Position numbers and translations under genes: made by a program
Assembly: GCF_050624435.1 (NCBI RefSeq)
Contig: NC_134530.1
Span: 147,042,721 to 147,106,720, forward strand
Reading direction: 5' to 3'
DNA: 64,000 nucleotides
DNA from: Tenrec ecaudatus
Taxonomy: Eukaryota > Chordata > Mammalia > Afrosoricida > Tenrecidae
Shown here: positions 10,829 to 21,605 of the stretch, piece by piece
Numbering within the stretch: the first letter of the stretch is position 1
Layout: every line of letters begins with the position of its first letter
The notes under the pieces: generated by a model
The model's database searches: none
What the model saw: the letters and a program-made list of their open reading frames with translations, nothing else
Told to the model about the DNA's origin: nothing

Positions 10829-11501
10829 CCAAACTTTGACCATGTAGTACTTAGACTGGACATACCTAACATACAATTCTGATTTGAGAAAAGTAGTCTT
10901 CTGCCCATTTATCCTAGATTTATGTCATACCACCCACCTCCAACAAAGCTCGTCATGTCTATATTCTTATTTCCAAGTTTAGACAGTCTGGACACTGTCT
11001 CTCTGTTTGCCTACCTAGATCCTGATCATTTCCCACACCTAGGTTCCTGGAAATATTATACAACCAGCTCACTGGCCCTGTTCCCACCTCTCTGCTCTGA
11101 GGCAAAATGCTTCTGGGACCATTGTCCTCACTATACCCGTCAGTGTTGTGTTCTACCTCCTGGATTGGCTTTTCTCCCACCATTCACAGTTGCATCTGTC
11201 TGCTCATCTCCAGCACAGCAGACAGGTGTGGTTATAGATCTCCTTCTTTCCTAGGGCTCTCTTTCCCCTGACCTCAGTCAGAGGTTTTTGGCCATGACCT
11301 GAGAAAAGATCATGAAAAATCATTTCCCTGGCAATGTGCTGAACTGTGAAATAATTCAGAATGACAGGAGCAGAGGAAGGAGGGATGGCAATGTGTTTGT
11401 GGAATCTGCCAAGGGATCACCACTAAAGCACAGGACTATTTCTGAGGTCCATATTATAGAACAGATAATAATTCAAAGAGATAAGTGAATTAAAAAAACA
11501 C
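10829..11501. other. Unassigned; no gene supported
   Basis: The 110-codon ORF at 10922-11254 is rich in Pro, Ser and Leu. It has no recognisable domain, no splice context and no supporting neighbours, so I do not call it a gene. I recognise no repeat in the interval. Confidence 0.4.
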
Positions 11502-11718
11502 AAAACCCATTGCTATGGAGTCAATTTTGACTCCATAGCAAGACAAGGTAGAACTGCCCCTGTGGGCTTCCAAGAGGATAACTCATTACCAGAGAAGAAA
11601 GCCCCATCTTACTGCAATAGAAAGCTCAATCTTTCTTACACAAAGCAATGGTGGTTTCGAACTCTTGACCTTGCTGTTAACAGCCCAACTTGAAATCACT
11701 ATACCACCAGGGCTCCTA
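11502..11718 (-). repeat. AfroSINE
   Basis: Antisense copy: 'aggtagaactgcccctgtgg' (3' half) through 'tggtggtttcgaactcttga' to 'accaccagggctcct' (5' end). Its first part contains a near-perfect 30-nt palindrome at 11511-11540. Confidence 0.85.
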
Positions 11719-12021
11719 GATCGGTGGATAGATGTCATCGAAAAGAGGGAGCCTCAAAAGTTGATTGGTTAATATGAGTCAAGCAAACCAAGAAACTCAG
11801 AGACATATGGGTCCTGTAAGAAGGGAAGACTTGCAAGGGCACAGTATACAGAAACCTCTGGTAGAAGCAAAGGAAGGGAGTCCAGGATGGAGTGCTATGA
11901 AGTTAGAAATGCTGGGGAAGTAATTGGCAGGAAGGATGGAAGTGATCTACTACTGCAGTTAGCAATGGAACTTGGAAAATGCTACTGTGGTTCTATTTTT
12001 GTACCTTTGTTCATCTTCTGA

Positions 12022-12222
12022 GTCCTGGTCTCACCCTGGTTACAAGTTGGACTGTGATCCACAAGATCGGCAGTTCAGAACCACCAGCCCCTCCTCAGGA
12101 GAAAGACGTTGCTTTCCACTCGTATAAAGAGTGACAGTCTCAGAAACCCACAGGGGCAGTTCTACCCTGTGCTGTAGGGTCACTGGGAGTCAGCTTCGAC
12201 TCCATGGCAGTAAGTGTAGGTT
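12022..12222 (+). repeat. AfroSINE
   Basis: Sense copy: 'gatccacaagatcggcagtt', 'gaaccaccagcccctcctca', 'cccacaggggcagttctacc', 'gactccatggcagtaag'. Confidence 0.85.
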
Positions 12223-12884
12223 TGTTCGTCTCCTTCTCTCCCCCACATATGTGGCCTGAGGAAGAAGGGGTTATAAGTCACACAGAAATTCAAATTAGCA
12301 TGCTATGAGTGACCCTTTGAAGCTGTAAGACAAAAAACCCAATGTTAAAAGCCAGGGTTCTGGATTAGTCCCAGTTCTAGTACTGGTTTAGACTTTTAGG
12401 GAAAGGGAATCTCTTTGGAAAAGATCAGCTAGATCACAGAATCGACAGAAGATTGGAGGACTAGCTTACAAACAAATACATCCAGAACCCAGGACAATAA
12501 AAACAATCAAGACCATACCTCAAAATCAATCTGGGTAGGGCAATGTCTCTGCTACCACTGGTCACTTCTGCAAAGGGCTCTTCAACCCCAGCAAGGCTGA
12601 ATGTCCTTGCCGTTCAAATACCAATGACTCTGTGCTGCTGAGAATGCCCAAAGGGTTCCGACAGGTTAGCATTGCTCCATGAAGTTTCAAAGTGTGAAAA
12701 GATGGTGTCTGATTGGCTGAACCAAGTTTTCTATGGCCCTGGGACTGGGAGGGACATTCTCCTTTGATTTCCATTGTGAGGAAAGTGCTGTCTGTACACA
12801 ATAGGTAATCTACCAAAACTGAAATGGGGTTGAGCAGCTCAAAGGAATGGCAAATGTGCAGTAGAACATTATAATATTGTGTGA
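12223..12884. other. Unassigned sequence
   Basis: No recognisable gene or repeat. The short antisense ORF at 12562-12816 shows no domain. Confidence 0.35.
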
Positions 12885-13290
12885 TGTTATCGGCTAAAAA
12901 TATCAGTATGAGTAATTGCTGCCAAAAGGATGAACCTTGAAATCATTATGCTGAGTGAAATAACTCAGAAGCAAAAGGACACGTATTAAAGTATTGTATG
13001 ATCCCACTTATATGAACTGTCCAGAGCAGGTAAATGTACAGAGACCAAAGTTTATTAGTGTTACCAGGAATGTGTGGGAGGGGTGATAGGGAGGTATTGC
13101 TTAATGGATATTGAGTTTTTGTTAAGGGTGATGAAAAAAATTGGAAAGAGTGGCTATAGTTATGAAACATAGTGAATGTAATAAAATGCTTGAAATGCTT
13201 TATTATATATTTCATCAGAGTAAATTGTTTAAAACAAGTTTGATATGTTCCAATAAAACTGTTAAAAATAGGTTTGAAATTATTTTATGT
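12885..13290 (+). repeat. Old L1 (L1MA/MB-type) 3' UTR
   Basis: 'atgaaccttgaaatcattat', 'gctgagtgaaataactcaga', 'tatgatcccacttatatgaa' and 'gtgtgggaggggtgataggg' follow the order of the ancient mammalian L1 3' UTR in sense orientation. Confidence 0.7.
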
Positions 13291-14001
13291 TCACAAGTGA
13301 AGACTTTCGGTAGTGTGATGATTGCCAGGTATGAACCTACGTGAAGAAATTAAAAAATGAAATAAAAAAACCAACAACAGGACAACTCCAGAGACACAAG
13401 GGCTAGTGAACCAGAACCTGTACAACATCCCAGAATCTCAGGGAGAAGCCAAGAATTTCTGTCAGGCTAAGACAGGGCTTTAGCCTGCACAGAAAACTTC
13501 TCCACCAGGCTCAGAGAGAACAGGAGCCGCAGAGGCCTCAAACAAAAGCCTGAACTGAATAGAGCAAGCTCTTGCAAACACAACCCACTCTGATGATTCT
13601 ACTGAAACTAAGATACACTCCGGCGGAATCAGCCCCTTCCTTTTCTTTTCCTACCAAAATAAATCACCCTGTGCTATCAATTGGGAATTAGATGTGCAAA
13701 GGGGGATGTGTGTTTGGTGAAAGTAGAAAACAAATGTAGCAAACTTTTCATCTGTAAGAAGCCAGAACTCAACCCCCATGGTTGGATTGTGCTTGGGTTG
13801 GATTAGGTTGGTCTGGTTTGGTTTAATTGTCGATTTAATTTCTCACAGCTGGGCTCTCATTTTGCAAACTATGCTTTTTTAACTTAACAGGAACATCTGC
13901 CATTCGTTTCTACATCTGTCCATTCATCACCTACCCCTACCACACTCATACTGCTCTACCGAGCAGCCCATTCAGCCCCCAGACAAAGTACAGAAGGCTG
14001 G
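13291..14001. other. Unassigned sequence
   Basis: No gene or recognised repeat. The last five bases (13997-14001, 'gctgg') are the left target-site duplication of the following LTR. Confidence 0.4.
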
Positions 14002-14543
14002 TGTGGTAGTTATATAGCAGTTTGTCAATTTGAGGATTAAGAGTGTAGAGACAGAGTCTAGCCTTTCAATCAGATCATAGCCAATAAGGCCTCTGGGTGG
14101 GCATGGCCTTCTCCTAAGGATTCTGGAAACTCCTGGATTTCCTTCTTGGAAGTGGAAGACATTCTCTCTCTAGTCACTCCCTGAGAGATGCTCTACTGAC
14201 AAGACACATGACACTACACTGATAGACCCTATGCTCTGGGAACTGGAGGAGCCACATGGAGACCCACACCAGCACTGAGATGCGTACCATGCCACTGGGT
14301 CCATAAGAATTTGCACTGGCCTGTGATCTTCCTGTATTTGGCATTATTGCATGCATTTTATGAGTCTGAAGAGGACTTTAAACATTGGTATCGGGCATAT
14401 GGGCTAATATTGGATTTATGGACTTGATCTGGACTGGACTGAGATGTTTCCTCAATATACAATTGCTCTTGCGTATAAAGCTCTTTCTTATACACATATG
14501 CGTGTTTGTGAATTTGTTTGTCTAGTCCACCCAGACTAACACA
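14002..14543 (+). mobile_element. Solo LTR, ERVL-type, family shared with 21099, 23240 and 52525
   Basis: 542 bp with TG...CA termini ('tgtggtagttatata' ... 'ccagactaacaca') and a perfect 5-bp duplication 'gctgg' (13997-14001, 14544-14548). That size is typical of ERVL/MaLR integration. The body shares 'ggcctgtgatcttcctg', 'gacttgatctggactg' and 'tctagtccacccagactaac' with the other copies. There is no retroviral coding sequence nearby, so this is a recombined solo LTR. Confidence 0.75.
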
Positions 14544-14548
14544 GCTGG

Positions 14549-15886
14549 ATAACAAGGAGACCAAGCCTGAGAGAGCAAGCATGGGGTTCAATATGGAAGT
14601 CCTCAGAAAGACGGTAAAACCCCTCCCTACCTGAGACCCTGAAAGGGTAGAAGAAACCCTCCAAAGAAAAAGCACGGTGCTTGGTATGACTCAAGGAACA
14701 CAGAGCCACGTTTCTAATATCTCTGTCTGAGGTGTGTCCCCCGGACAGGACCGTGGTGTTGAACAACTGATTAATCTAAACTAAGCCATAGGTCCAGTCT
14801 GTTCTCAGGTCCAGATGAGCAGCCAGGCCTGGATCTTGAGGGCGCTGCCTCCCCCTGGCTATAGACAGTGTGTCCAGGATCAGCTTCCTAAACCTTGATC
14901 TTCCAACGCTGCTATACCCAGCCCACACCAGGCTCCATGTTCTGATCTCTCCATTTCTACTGCCCCTGATGCCTTGGCTGAACTTCAGTCCACTGCTGCC
15001 ACACACTCTCCTTGCTAAAAAAAAAAAAAAAGGTGATTCAAAATGATTCATTTTCTTTCTTGCCTGGGTACAAATCACCACTCTGGAATGTTAAAGGAAG
15101 AGCTAGCATCTTAGAGAGCTTCTCCCTGTGTAATCAGATGAATGGAGAAATGATTGAATAAAATGCGAGTTCTATTGTGGCTTCCAAACGAAGAGGAGGT
15201 GGGGGTGGTCCACCCACCTGAGAAAGTCTTTATTACTGACCTTGCTTAGAATTGTCAATGCTTGGTGATAATAAAAATCAGACAGAAGTACCTTGGTTTT
15301 ATTACTATTATTATTATTTAAACAATGTACCCCTGTTGCTTACACTAAGAGAAGACCATCCTTACCCTTAGTACTCACTAGTTCTCTGAAACTTTCTGTG
15401 TTTGAAATAAATCTACATTTCATTACCATGACTGTCAGTAGACTTTGATTTCTCTGTCCGTAAAACAACACCCACTAGGGAGAGAGGGTTGAGGCTGGGG
15501 GACTTCATATGTAGCTTAGTCAAACGCTCTCATTTCCCAGTGGAGGAGGCATATTCAGAGAGGAGCATTGGTTTGCTCCTGTCCGTGGCCGAACTGGGCC
15601 TTGACCTCCAGCATAGTGTTTGTTCTCTGACTCTGGACACGCGGGCAGCAGAGACGCTGGCATGAGTGCACAGGTTTCTACAGTTCTTTAGAGGGTTTTT
15701 TCCCAATTCAACAAAGAACTTTCCTTGCATTATTAGGGGCTCTAAAAAGCCATATGCTCTCGGCCTCTAAAAGCTCTCTCCAAGAAGGATCAAAACCCTG
15801 CCCCTTGAAGCCACATGAACATCAACTTGATGGTTCTCTGGATTCCACTCAGAATGTTCCTGGATGACAGCTATAAAAAAGTGGAA
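14549..15886. other. Unassigned sequence, no gene supported
   Basis: Non-repetitive by eye apart from an A-run (15017-15031) and an ATT-rich stretch near 15301-15317. Short ORFs on both strands show no domains. Confidence 0.35.
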
Positions 15887-15909
15887 ACACACACACACAC
15901 ACACACACA
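15887..15909. repeat. (AC)n microsatellite
   Basis: About eleven uninterrupted AC units. Confidence 0.95.
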
Positions 15910-16159
15910 ATGCCCTCTCGCTGGCAGGCATGTGGGTTTCAGGGGCAACATTTCCTGTGTTGTTCAGACTTTTTATTGCTTTTCCAATTCGCTGCTCCAT
16001 ACAGCTTGCGGCTTTAATCTAAAGCCAGATTTTTCAGAATTCTACCAGCTTCTCTTAGCTCCAGCCATCCCAGAGGTTGGAGGGGCAGCTTGCTTACGCG
16101 CTGCCGCCTTTCCAACTCTCATTGATGTCTTAGAGACACAGTGGAGGAACATATTAACA

Positions 16160-16437
16160 TATCTGAACTCTATTTGCATTTTTATTGTTGTAAAAGTTTA
16201 TATAAAGCATCATTTGCGAAGTCAACGTTTTTCCATGAACAAATCAATGAAATCAAGTACATCAATGGTGTGCCAACTATCACCGATATGCATTGCCAAA
16301 ATTTTTATCACCATAAATAAAACTCTCCCTGTCCTCTGTCTCAAACCTCCGGCAACCATATCAACCCTTTCGTGACTGAATTACTTCTGCTTCGGGTTTT
16401 TGCTGATACTCTATGTATTTAGTAATAGACAAACAAC
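16160..16437 (-). repeat. Old L1 3' UTR (antisense), first part
   Basis: 'tttttattgttgtaaaagtt', 'gtgtgccaactatcaccgat' and 'ccggcaaccatatcaaccct' match the antisense of the ancient L1 3' UTR. The element continues at about 16830 after an AfroSINE insertion. Confidence 0.6.
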
Positions 16438-16640
16438 AAACACCCTGCCATCGAGTTGATGCCAACTCACGGTGAACACTTAGGACAGGGTAGAATTAAC
16501 TCTGTGAGTTCCCCAGAGTGTAAGTAACTCTTTACAGGAATAAAACGTCCCATCCTTCTCCCACCGAGTGGCTGGTGGTTTTGAACTGTGGTTTTGCAGT
16601 TAGCAACCCAGAGCGTAACCACTCTGCCACCAGGGCTCCT
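16438..16640 (-). repeat. AfroSINE
   Basis: Antisense: 'cctgccatcgagttgatgcc', 'aggacagggtagaattaact', 'tggctggtggttttgaact', 'ccaccagggctcct'. It lies inside an older L1 fragment. Confidence 0.88.
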
Positions 16641-16829
16641 CTCAGCAGCAGAAGGCATGCTTAAATAAAAGGGGAAATGGTTTGAAGTAATATGACGCTT
16701 GATACCATCATGGGGGACATAGGTCCCAAACAGACTCTGGTGGGAACACTGGTGGGGTGAGTTCTGTGTCCTCAGATTCACGAAGGTGCGCAGGTTCCCG
16801 TCAGGCAGCAGCACCGATTACAACCAAAT

Positions 16830-17040
16830 AACAGTTTATCTATCCCACGTTTCACAAACGAGTCAAACTCTGATCTCCATATGTACCTATCTTTGGTAAT
16901 TCGTACCAATGAATTGGTGCAGTATGTTTTCCTTTTGTGAGTGGCTTATTTCACTGAATATACGGTTTCCCGGGTTCACCCATGAGGTGGCATGGATCAA
17001 GACTTCATTGCTCTCTATGGTAGAATTGCATTAGCCAGAA
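16830..17040 (-). repeat. Old L1 3' UTR (antisense), second part
   Basis: 'gtggcttatttcactgaata', 'gggttcacccatgaggtggc' and 'caagacttcattgctctcta' correspond to the antisense L1M region that sits beside the first part. Confidence 0.65.
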
Positions 17041-17339
17041 GAAAAATGTTTTAGCTCCCTGTGCTCCTGGCATGATGGCCACAAGACAGGTCCCAAGACA
17101 AATCCGATGGAAAACCAAGCAGAGAAAAGAGTCTACAATAAGACTGAAGCAGACCCACCGCTTCCCCCAAGCAGCTGGAGTTCCTTCCAGTTGTCCATTA
17201 TTTTTAGATTACCCATGCCATTCCCCCCCTCATTACGCCAAGTCACTGGGAGTTCACGGTTGGTGGAGCTGAATCATTGCCCAAGTGACTCAGCCTCTTG
17301 ATTAAAAACAGACTACAAAGAGCCTGATAGTTCATCATT
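17041..17339. other. Unassigned sequence
   Basis: Nothing recognisable. Confidence 0.35.
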
Positions 17340-18000
17340 GCTTAACGAATAAAGTCTCAGCTCCCTCGTAGGATACTCGGGGCTTCTCACAACCTGGGCC
17401 CAGAAATCAACCTTTCCAGCTTCCTGGTGCATCATCACTACAGACCTCTGCACTCCCACTTTACATACACCCCTGCTCTTCGTGTCTGATGCTTGTTCAT
17501 TCTCCAAGGCTCAGCTTCAGTCACCCTCTCCAAGAAGTCGACCTTGACTGCACAAAGGTCCCTCCCTCATCCTAGACTTCTCACTCTGCTCTACAATCAT
17601 TGATTTCTTCGTCTCCTCCCTTAGACTTGAAGTTCCAGGACTGCAATACTTCATAAATGTATGACCATGGACAAGTCTTCCAGTCTCTCTAAGCTTCAAG
17701 TTCATCATTTGTAAAATGGGAATGATAATTGTGTTTTTTCATAAGGTGTTGGGAAAAATACATGAGTTAATGTGTGTAAAACACATAGTAAACACTCATT
17801 AAATATGTGCAGTTCATTATTATCATCCGTATTCAAAGCATAGGCAGTTTGGCCATCCTTGGTCTCCCTAATATCTAGCCCAAATGTCTAGTACATAATA
17901 GGTACTCAATAATTGATTGTTGAGTAAGATGGATGAATGAATATACTCCATTCCAACCTGACTATTTTCTGAACACTTGGTGCCTTTATGATGCTTTGCC
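17340..18000 (-). repeat. Probable L2 fragments around a MIR
   Basis: Pieces such as 'tcaccctctccaagaagtcg' and 'gtctagtacataataggtac' with 'caataattgattgttgagta' look like antisense LINE2 3' sequence. They are strongly diverged. A sense MIR (about 17664-17825) sits between them. Confidence 0.45.
17664..17825 (+). repeat. MIR
   Basis: 'catttgtaaaatgggaatga', 'acatgagttaatgtgtgtaa' and 'aacactcattaaatatg' follow the MIR core-to-3' order. Confidence 0.7.
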
Positions 18001-18693
18001 CTTACACATTCTGTTTAGACTGTCTGTCCCTCCCCACCTTATCCCAATTCACCCGCTTTCCACCTCATGAATTCATCCTTGTCCTTCCAGACCAAGATCA
18101 CATCATCTTTCCAACCTTCCGAGTTCCTTGGGAAAAAAATCACCTGAGCTGACACAGAGCTTTGCTCATATCTATTATCCTGTGTATGACATGGTTATAT
18201 GACTGTTGTCATGTTTGCTTACACAAGTGTGTCAACCACTCTCTCTTTACAGTGGCCTTCCCTACAGAAATCATTATTTACTCCTCTGCCCAGTTCCAGC
18301 TCAATGGCTAATCATGTTGGCATACACTAGTAGTCGAGGAGGCTCACCAAAAGTCCAGCTGTTGATTACAGTGTCACAGAGATGGTGAGGACAAAAGACT
18401 GAGGATGCCCCCTGGAGAGACGGAGAAGTTGGCTGTGTGTTTGGAGGACTATTGCCACTTGTTTATTTATGTTACCGCACAAACAGTCTAACAACCATAA
18501 AGAAATCATTTAAAAGGGAAGAAAAATTATCCACTATCCTATTAAACTAACATATCAACTGCTTTCATTTTTCTTTGTTCCTCTACAGCCTTTATTTACA
18601 TCCAGGCATCATTTTACATAGCTGAACTCATAATGCAGACACAAATTGGCATTCTGCTTTTTTTACTTAACTTTCTCTCATAAACATTTTTCC
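18001..18693. other. Unassigned sequence
   Basis: Possible further L2 decay near 18030-18200, otherwise nothing recognisable. Confidence 0.3.
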
Positions 18694-18770
18694 AAATTAC
18701 TATGCTAGTGATAAAATTATTTATACTGGTTTTATACTTTTCCATATGGTTGCTTCTAAATTCTTCTTAT
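18694..18770 (+). repeat. Left arm of a perfect 76-nt inverted duplication
   Basis: The sequence from 'caaattactatgctagtgat' to 'gcttctaaattcttctt' is found as an exact reverse complement at 20698-20774. It ends abruptly on both sides. The left copy looks like ordinary flanking DNA; the right copy is fused to a HAL1 3' end. Confidence 0.85.
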
Positions 18771-18905
18771 TAAATATAATACACCCAAACTCCTCTTGCA
18801 TAGAGCTTTTCTTTTTCTACTTGGTGCAATTTTTCCCTCAAACATTTTTGACCAATGTTTTAAGATAAACTGAATTTCCCACAAATCTCAACAAAAGAAC
18901 TGACT

Positions 18906-19517
18906 CTTTTTTTAAACATTTTATTAGGGGCTCATACAACTCTTATCACAATCCATACATATACATACATCAATTGTACAAAGCACATCTGTACATTCTT
19001 TGCCCTAATCATTTTCTTTTTTTTAAAACAATTTATTAGGGGCTCATACAACTCTTATCACAGTTCATACATATACATACATCGATTGTATAAAGCACAT
19101 CTGTACATTCTTTGCCCTAATCATTTTTTTTCTCCTCTTTTCTTTTTTTACATTTTATTAGGGACTCATACAACTCTTATCACAATCCATACATATACAT
19201 ACATCAATTGTATAAAGCACATCCATACATTCACTGCCCCAATCATTCTCAAAGCATTTGCTCTCCACTTAAGCCCTTTGCATCAGGTCCTCTTTTTTTT
19301 TTCCCTCCCTCCCCTTTCCCCCCTCCCTCATGTGCCCTTGGTAATTTATACATTGTTATTTTGTCATATCTTGCCCTATCCGGAGTCTCCCTTCCCCCTC
19401 CCCTTCTCTGCTGTCCCTCTCCCAGGGAGGAGGTCACATGTGGATCCTTGTAATCAGTTCCCCCTTTCCAACCCACTCACCCTCCACTCTCCCAGCATCA
19501 CCCCTCACACCCTTGGT
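18906..19517 (-). mobile_element. HAL1-type fragment with trimeric 3' tail
   Basis: Antisense 5'-truncated element bounded by a 9-bp duplication 'gaactgact' (18897-18905, 19518-19526). In plus-strand order it carries three copies of the terminal unit of roughly 100 bp ('ttattaggggctcatac ... gccctaatcat'), beginning at 18921, 19033 and 19155, and then one continuous 3' body. The second unit has a diagnostic 'cacagttcatac' where the others read 'cacaatccatac'. The second and third units are separated by 'ctcctcttttcttttttt'. The same order and spacer occur at 5705-5830 and 7228-7460, so the concatenated tail was inherited from source elements. Confidence 0.85.
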
Positions 19518-20235
19518 GAACTGACTATTTTTAACTCTCAGGAAGCAACGACTTAAATCCAAGTAGACAGTTAAAGCAGGACCTAGGAGTTAGAATAATA
19601 ATTTTCAACTTCTGGATGTGCAGTAGAGTAGCCTGAGGATTTTTTTAATACCATTGTATGGGCCCAACCCCAGATTAGTTGACTCAGAATCTCTGGAAGT
19701 GGGTCAATAACATTTTGAAGGACCCCAGATGATTGCACCTCAGTAAGAATTTCTGGTCTAGCTTCTACCAAGTGAGAGAATTGGCAAGACTATCCTGGCA
19801 TGTTGGTGGGTCCTTGTTCTGGAGTAAACTTTGATATCACCTTCTAAATATGGTATCTCTAGACCATGGGGATTAGTGATAGATAGGGGCTATTGGAAGC
19901 TGATCAGTCATCCAATCATTTATCTAACACTTATGTATGGAGTACCAAACTGTAGAAAATTGCACCCTTGAATTCTAATAGCCTGTATTCAATGGCCTGT
20001 TGACATTTCTGCTTAGATGTTAACAGATAACTTGAACTTAACATCCAAAATCTAGCACGAATGTATTCTGATCAAGCCAGCTCTTCCATGATCTTTCTCA
20101 TCTTAAGGGGAGCTCTGACTTTCCAACTAATGAGGCTCAAAGTCTCATGAAGGTCATCTGACGACTCTCCTTCTGTTCACTGCATAGTCTAATCCATCAA
20201 GGAATCTTGAAGACATTCACTTCAAAATATATCTG
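19518..20235. other. Unassigned spacer between two opposed HAL1 fragments
   Basis: No gene or recognised repeat. It forms the loop of the inverted arrangement 18694-20774. Confidence 0.4.
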
Positions 20236-20700
20236 CTAGCTTGCAGTTTAATAGGGCAGAGGTTGTACACTGGTGCATATGGGGGCTGGAGGCACAGGGA
20301 ATCCAGGGTGGATGATACCTTCAGGACCAGGGGTGTGAGGGGCGATGCTGGGAGAGTGGAGGGTGAGTGGGTTGGAAAGGGGGAACTGATTAAAAGGATC
20401 CACATGTGACCTCCTCCCTGGGAGATGGACGGCAGAGAAGGGGGGGGGGAGAGACTCCGAATAGGGCAAGATATGACAAAATAACAATGTATAAATTACC
20501 AAGGGCACATGAGGGAGGGGGCAGCGGGGAGGGAGGGGAAAAAAGAGGACCTGATGCAAAGGGCTTAAGTAGAGAGCAAATGCTTTGAGAATGATTGGGG
20601 CAGGGAATGTGCAGATGTGCTTTATACAATTGATGTATGTATATGTATGGATTGTGATAAGAGTTGTATGAGCCCCTAATAAAATGTAAAAAGAAAAAAG
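20236..20700 (+). mobile_element. HAL1-type fragment, single tail unit
   Basis: Sense orientation: 'gtacactggtgcatatggg', the purine-rich 'gagggaggggaaaaaagagg' tract, then 'gcccctaataaaatg'. By eye it is roughly 95% identical to the opposed fragment at 19151-19517 but reaches about 70 bp further 5'. Its short A-rich tail is directly followed by the inverted copy of 18694-18770. Confidence 0.8.
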
Positions 20701-20774
20701 AAGAATTTAGAAGCAACCATATGGAAAAGTATAAAACCAGTATAAATAATTTTATCACTAGCATAGTAATTTGC
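20698..20774 (-). repeat. Right arm of the perfect 76-nt inverted duplication
   Basis: Exact reverse complement of 18694-18770, joined to the A-rich end of the HAL1 fragment. After 'gtaatttg' the sequence diverges completely. Confidence 0.85.
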
Positions 20775-20849
20775 CGTTGCAAATTTTTCTTCACACAGCA
20801 GCCAAAGTGATCTTTTAAAAACGTACCCAATCATATGTACCTATTAGTG

Positions 20850-21025
20850 ATGAGTGCCATTGAATCAAATTTGGCTCACAGCAACCACACATGACAGAGT
20901 AGAACTACCTGATAGGGTATTCTAAGCTGTAATTTTTATGTGAGCAGATCTCTAGGACTTTCCTCCTACAGAAAGACTGGTGGACCCTAAGACTGAACCT
21001 TTTAGTTAGTAGCACTCAACCATAA
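20850..21025 (-). repeat. AfroSINE, diverged
   Basis: 'gtgccattgaatcaaatttg', 'gacagagtagaactacctga' and 'cttttagttagtagcactca' mark a worn antisense copy inside L2. Confidence 0.65.
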
Positions 21026-21098
21026 ACTCATCTCAGAAATTTCCAATGGCTCTCCATCTCATTCAGTGTAAAATCCTAAGTCCTTTTCTATAAGGTCC

Positions 21099-21605
21099 TG
21101 AGGTAGTTTATTGTGCCAACCTGGCTACTAAACACATGTGGGGTTAATTGAAGGGCAGGGGGATAAATGGCTCAGTGAGCCTCGTCTTTCTAGTTCTTGG
21201 GTTTCTTGATTTCTGATGGTCAGACCAGGGTGCAGCTGCCTTAGCCAGCTCCCAGCTTTAGCTGGCAAGGCTCATTTCCTGCAAGACATCCCCAAGGAGA
21301 AGCCACATAGACCTACCCCGATGCAGCCCTGGGTGCTGGAGCACCTGTGTGGAGATCCTTGCCAACACTGAGATGTTTACACATTCACTGACTTGGCTTT
21401 CCTCCTGCAGTCAGTGTCGTGTGTGTTTTGTGAGATGGAGAGGACTTTGTGGATTGGTGTCAGACATGTGGGTTAATGTAGGACTTGTGGGCTTGGGCAG
21501 CACTGGGTTGGGATGTTTTCTTGATGTGCACTTAACCTTTATATAAAACTCTCTCATACATGAGTTTCTGTGGATTTGTTTCTCTAAAGTACCCAGACTA
21601 ACACA
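21099..21605 (+). mobile_element. Solo LTR, ERVL-type
   Basis: 507 bp, 'tgaggtagtttattgtgcca' to 'cccagactaacaca'. Same family as 14002-14543 ('gtgtcagacatgtgggttaa', 'gttgggatgttttcttgatg'). The flanks share only 'gtcc' (21095-21098, 21606-21609). It interrupts an L2. Confidence 0.7.

Noticed and set aside
10922-11254. 110-codon ORF as a possible gene
   Set aside because: No recognisable domain, exon signals or neighbours; a chance open frame.
14002-14543. Interpreting the 500-bp repeat family as a DNA transposon, because its ends look inverted
   Set aside because: TG...CA ends, 5-bp duplications and similarity to MLT2-type ends fit an ERVL LTR better.
15815-16375. 186-codon ORF, one of the longest in the window
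   Set aside because: It runs through an (AC)n microsatellite and an antisense ancient L1 3' UTR, with no protein family resemblance.
18906-19200. Three nested, independent HAL1 insertions
   Set aside because: The same junction spacers and diagnostic bases recur at 5705 and 7228, so an inherited multimeric tail explains the data better.
19086-19556. 156-codon ORF (and a similar one at 5954-6574)
   Set aside because: Both are antisense readings of the HAL1 tail and its purine-rich tract. The two resemble each other only because the repeat does.
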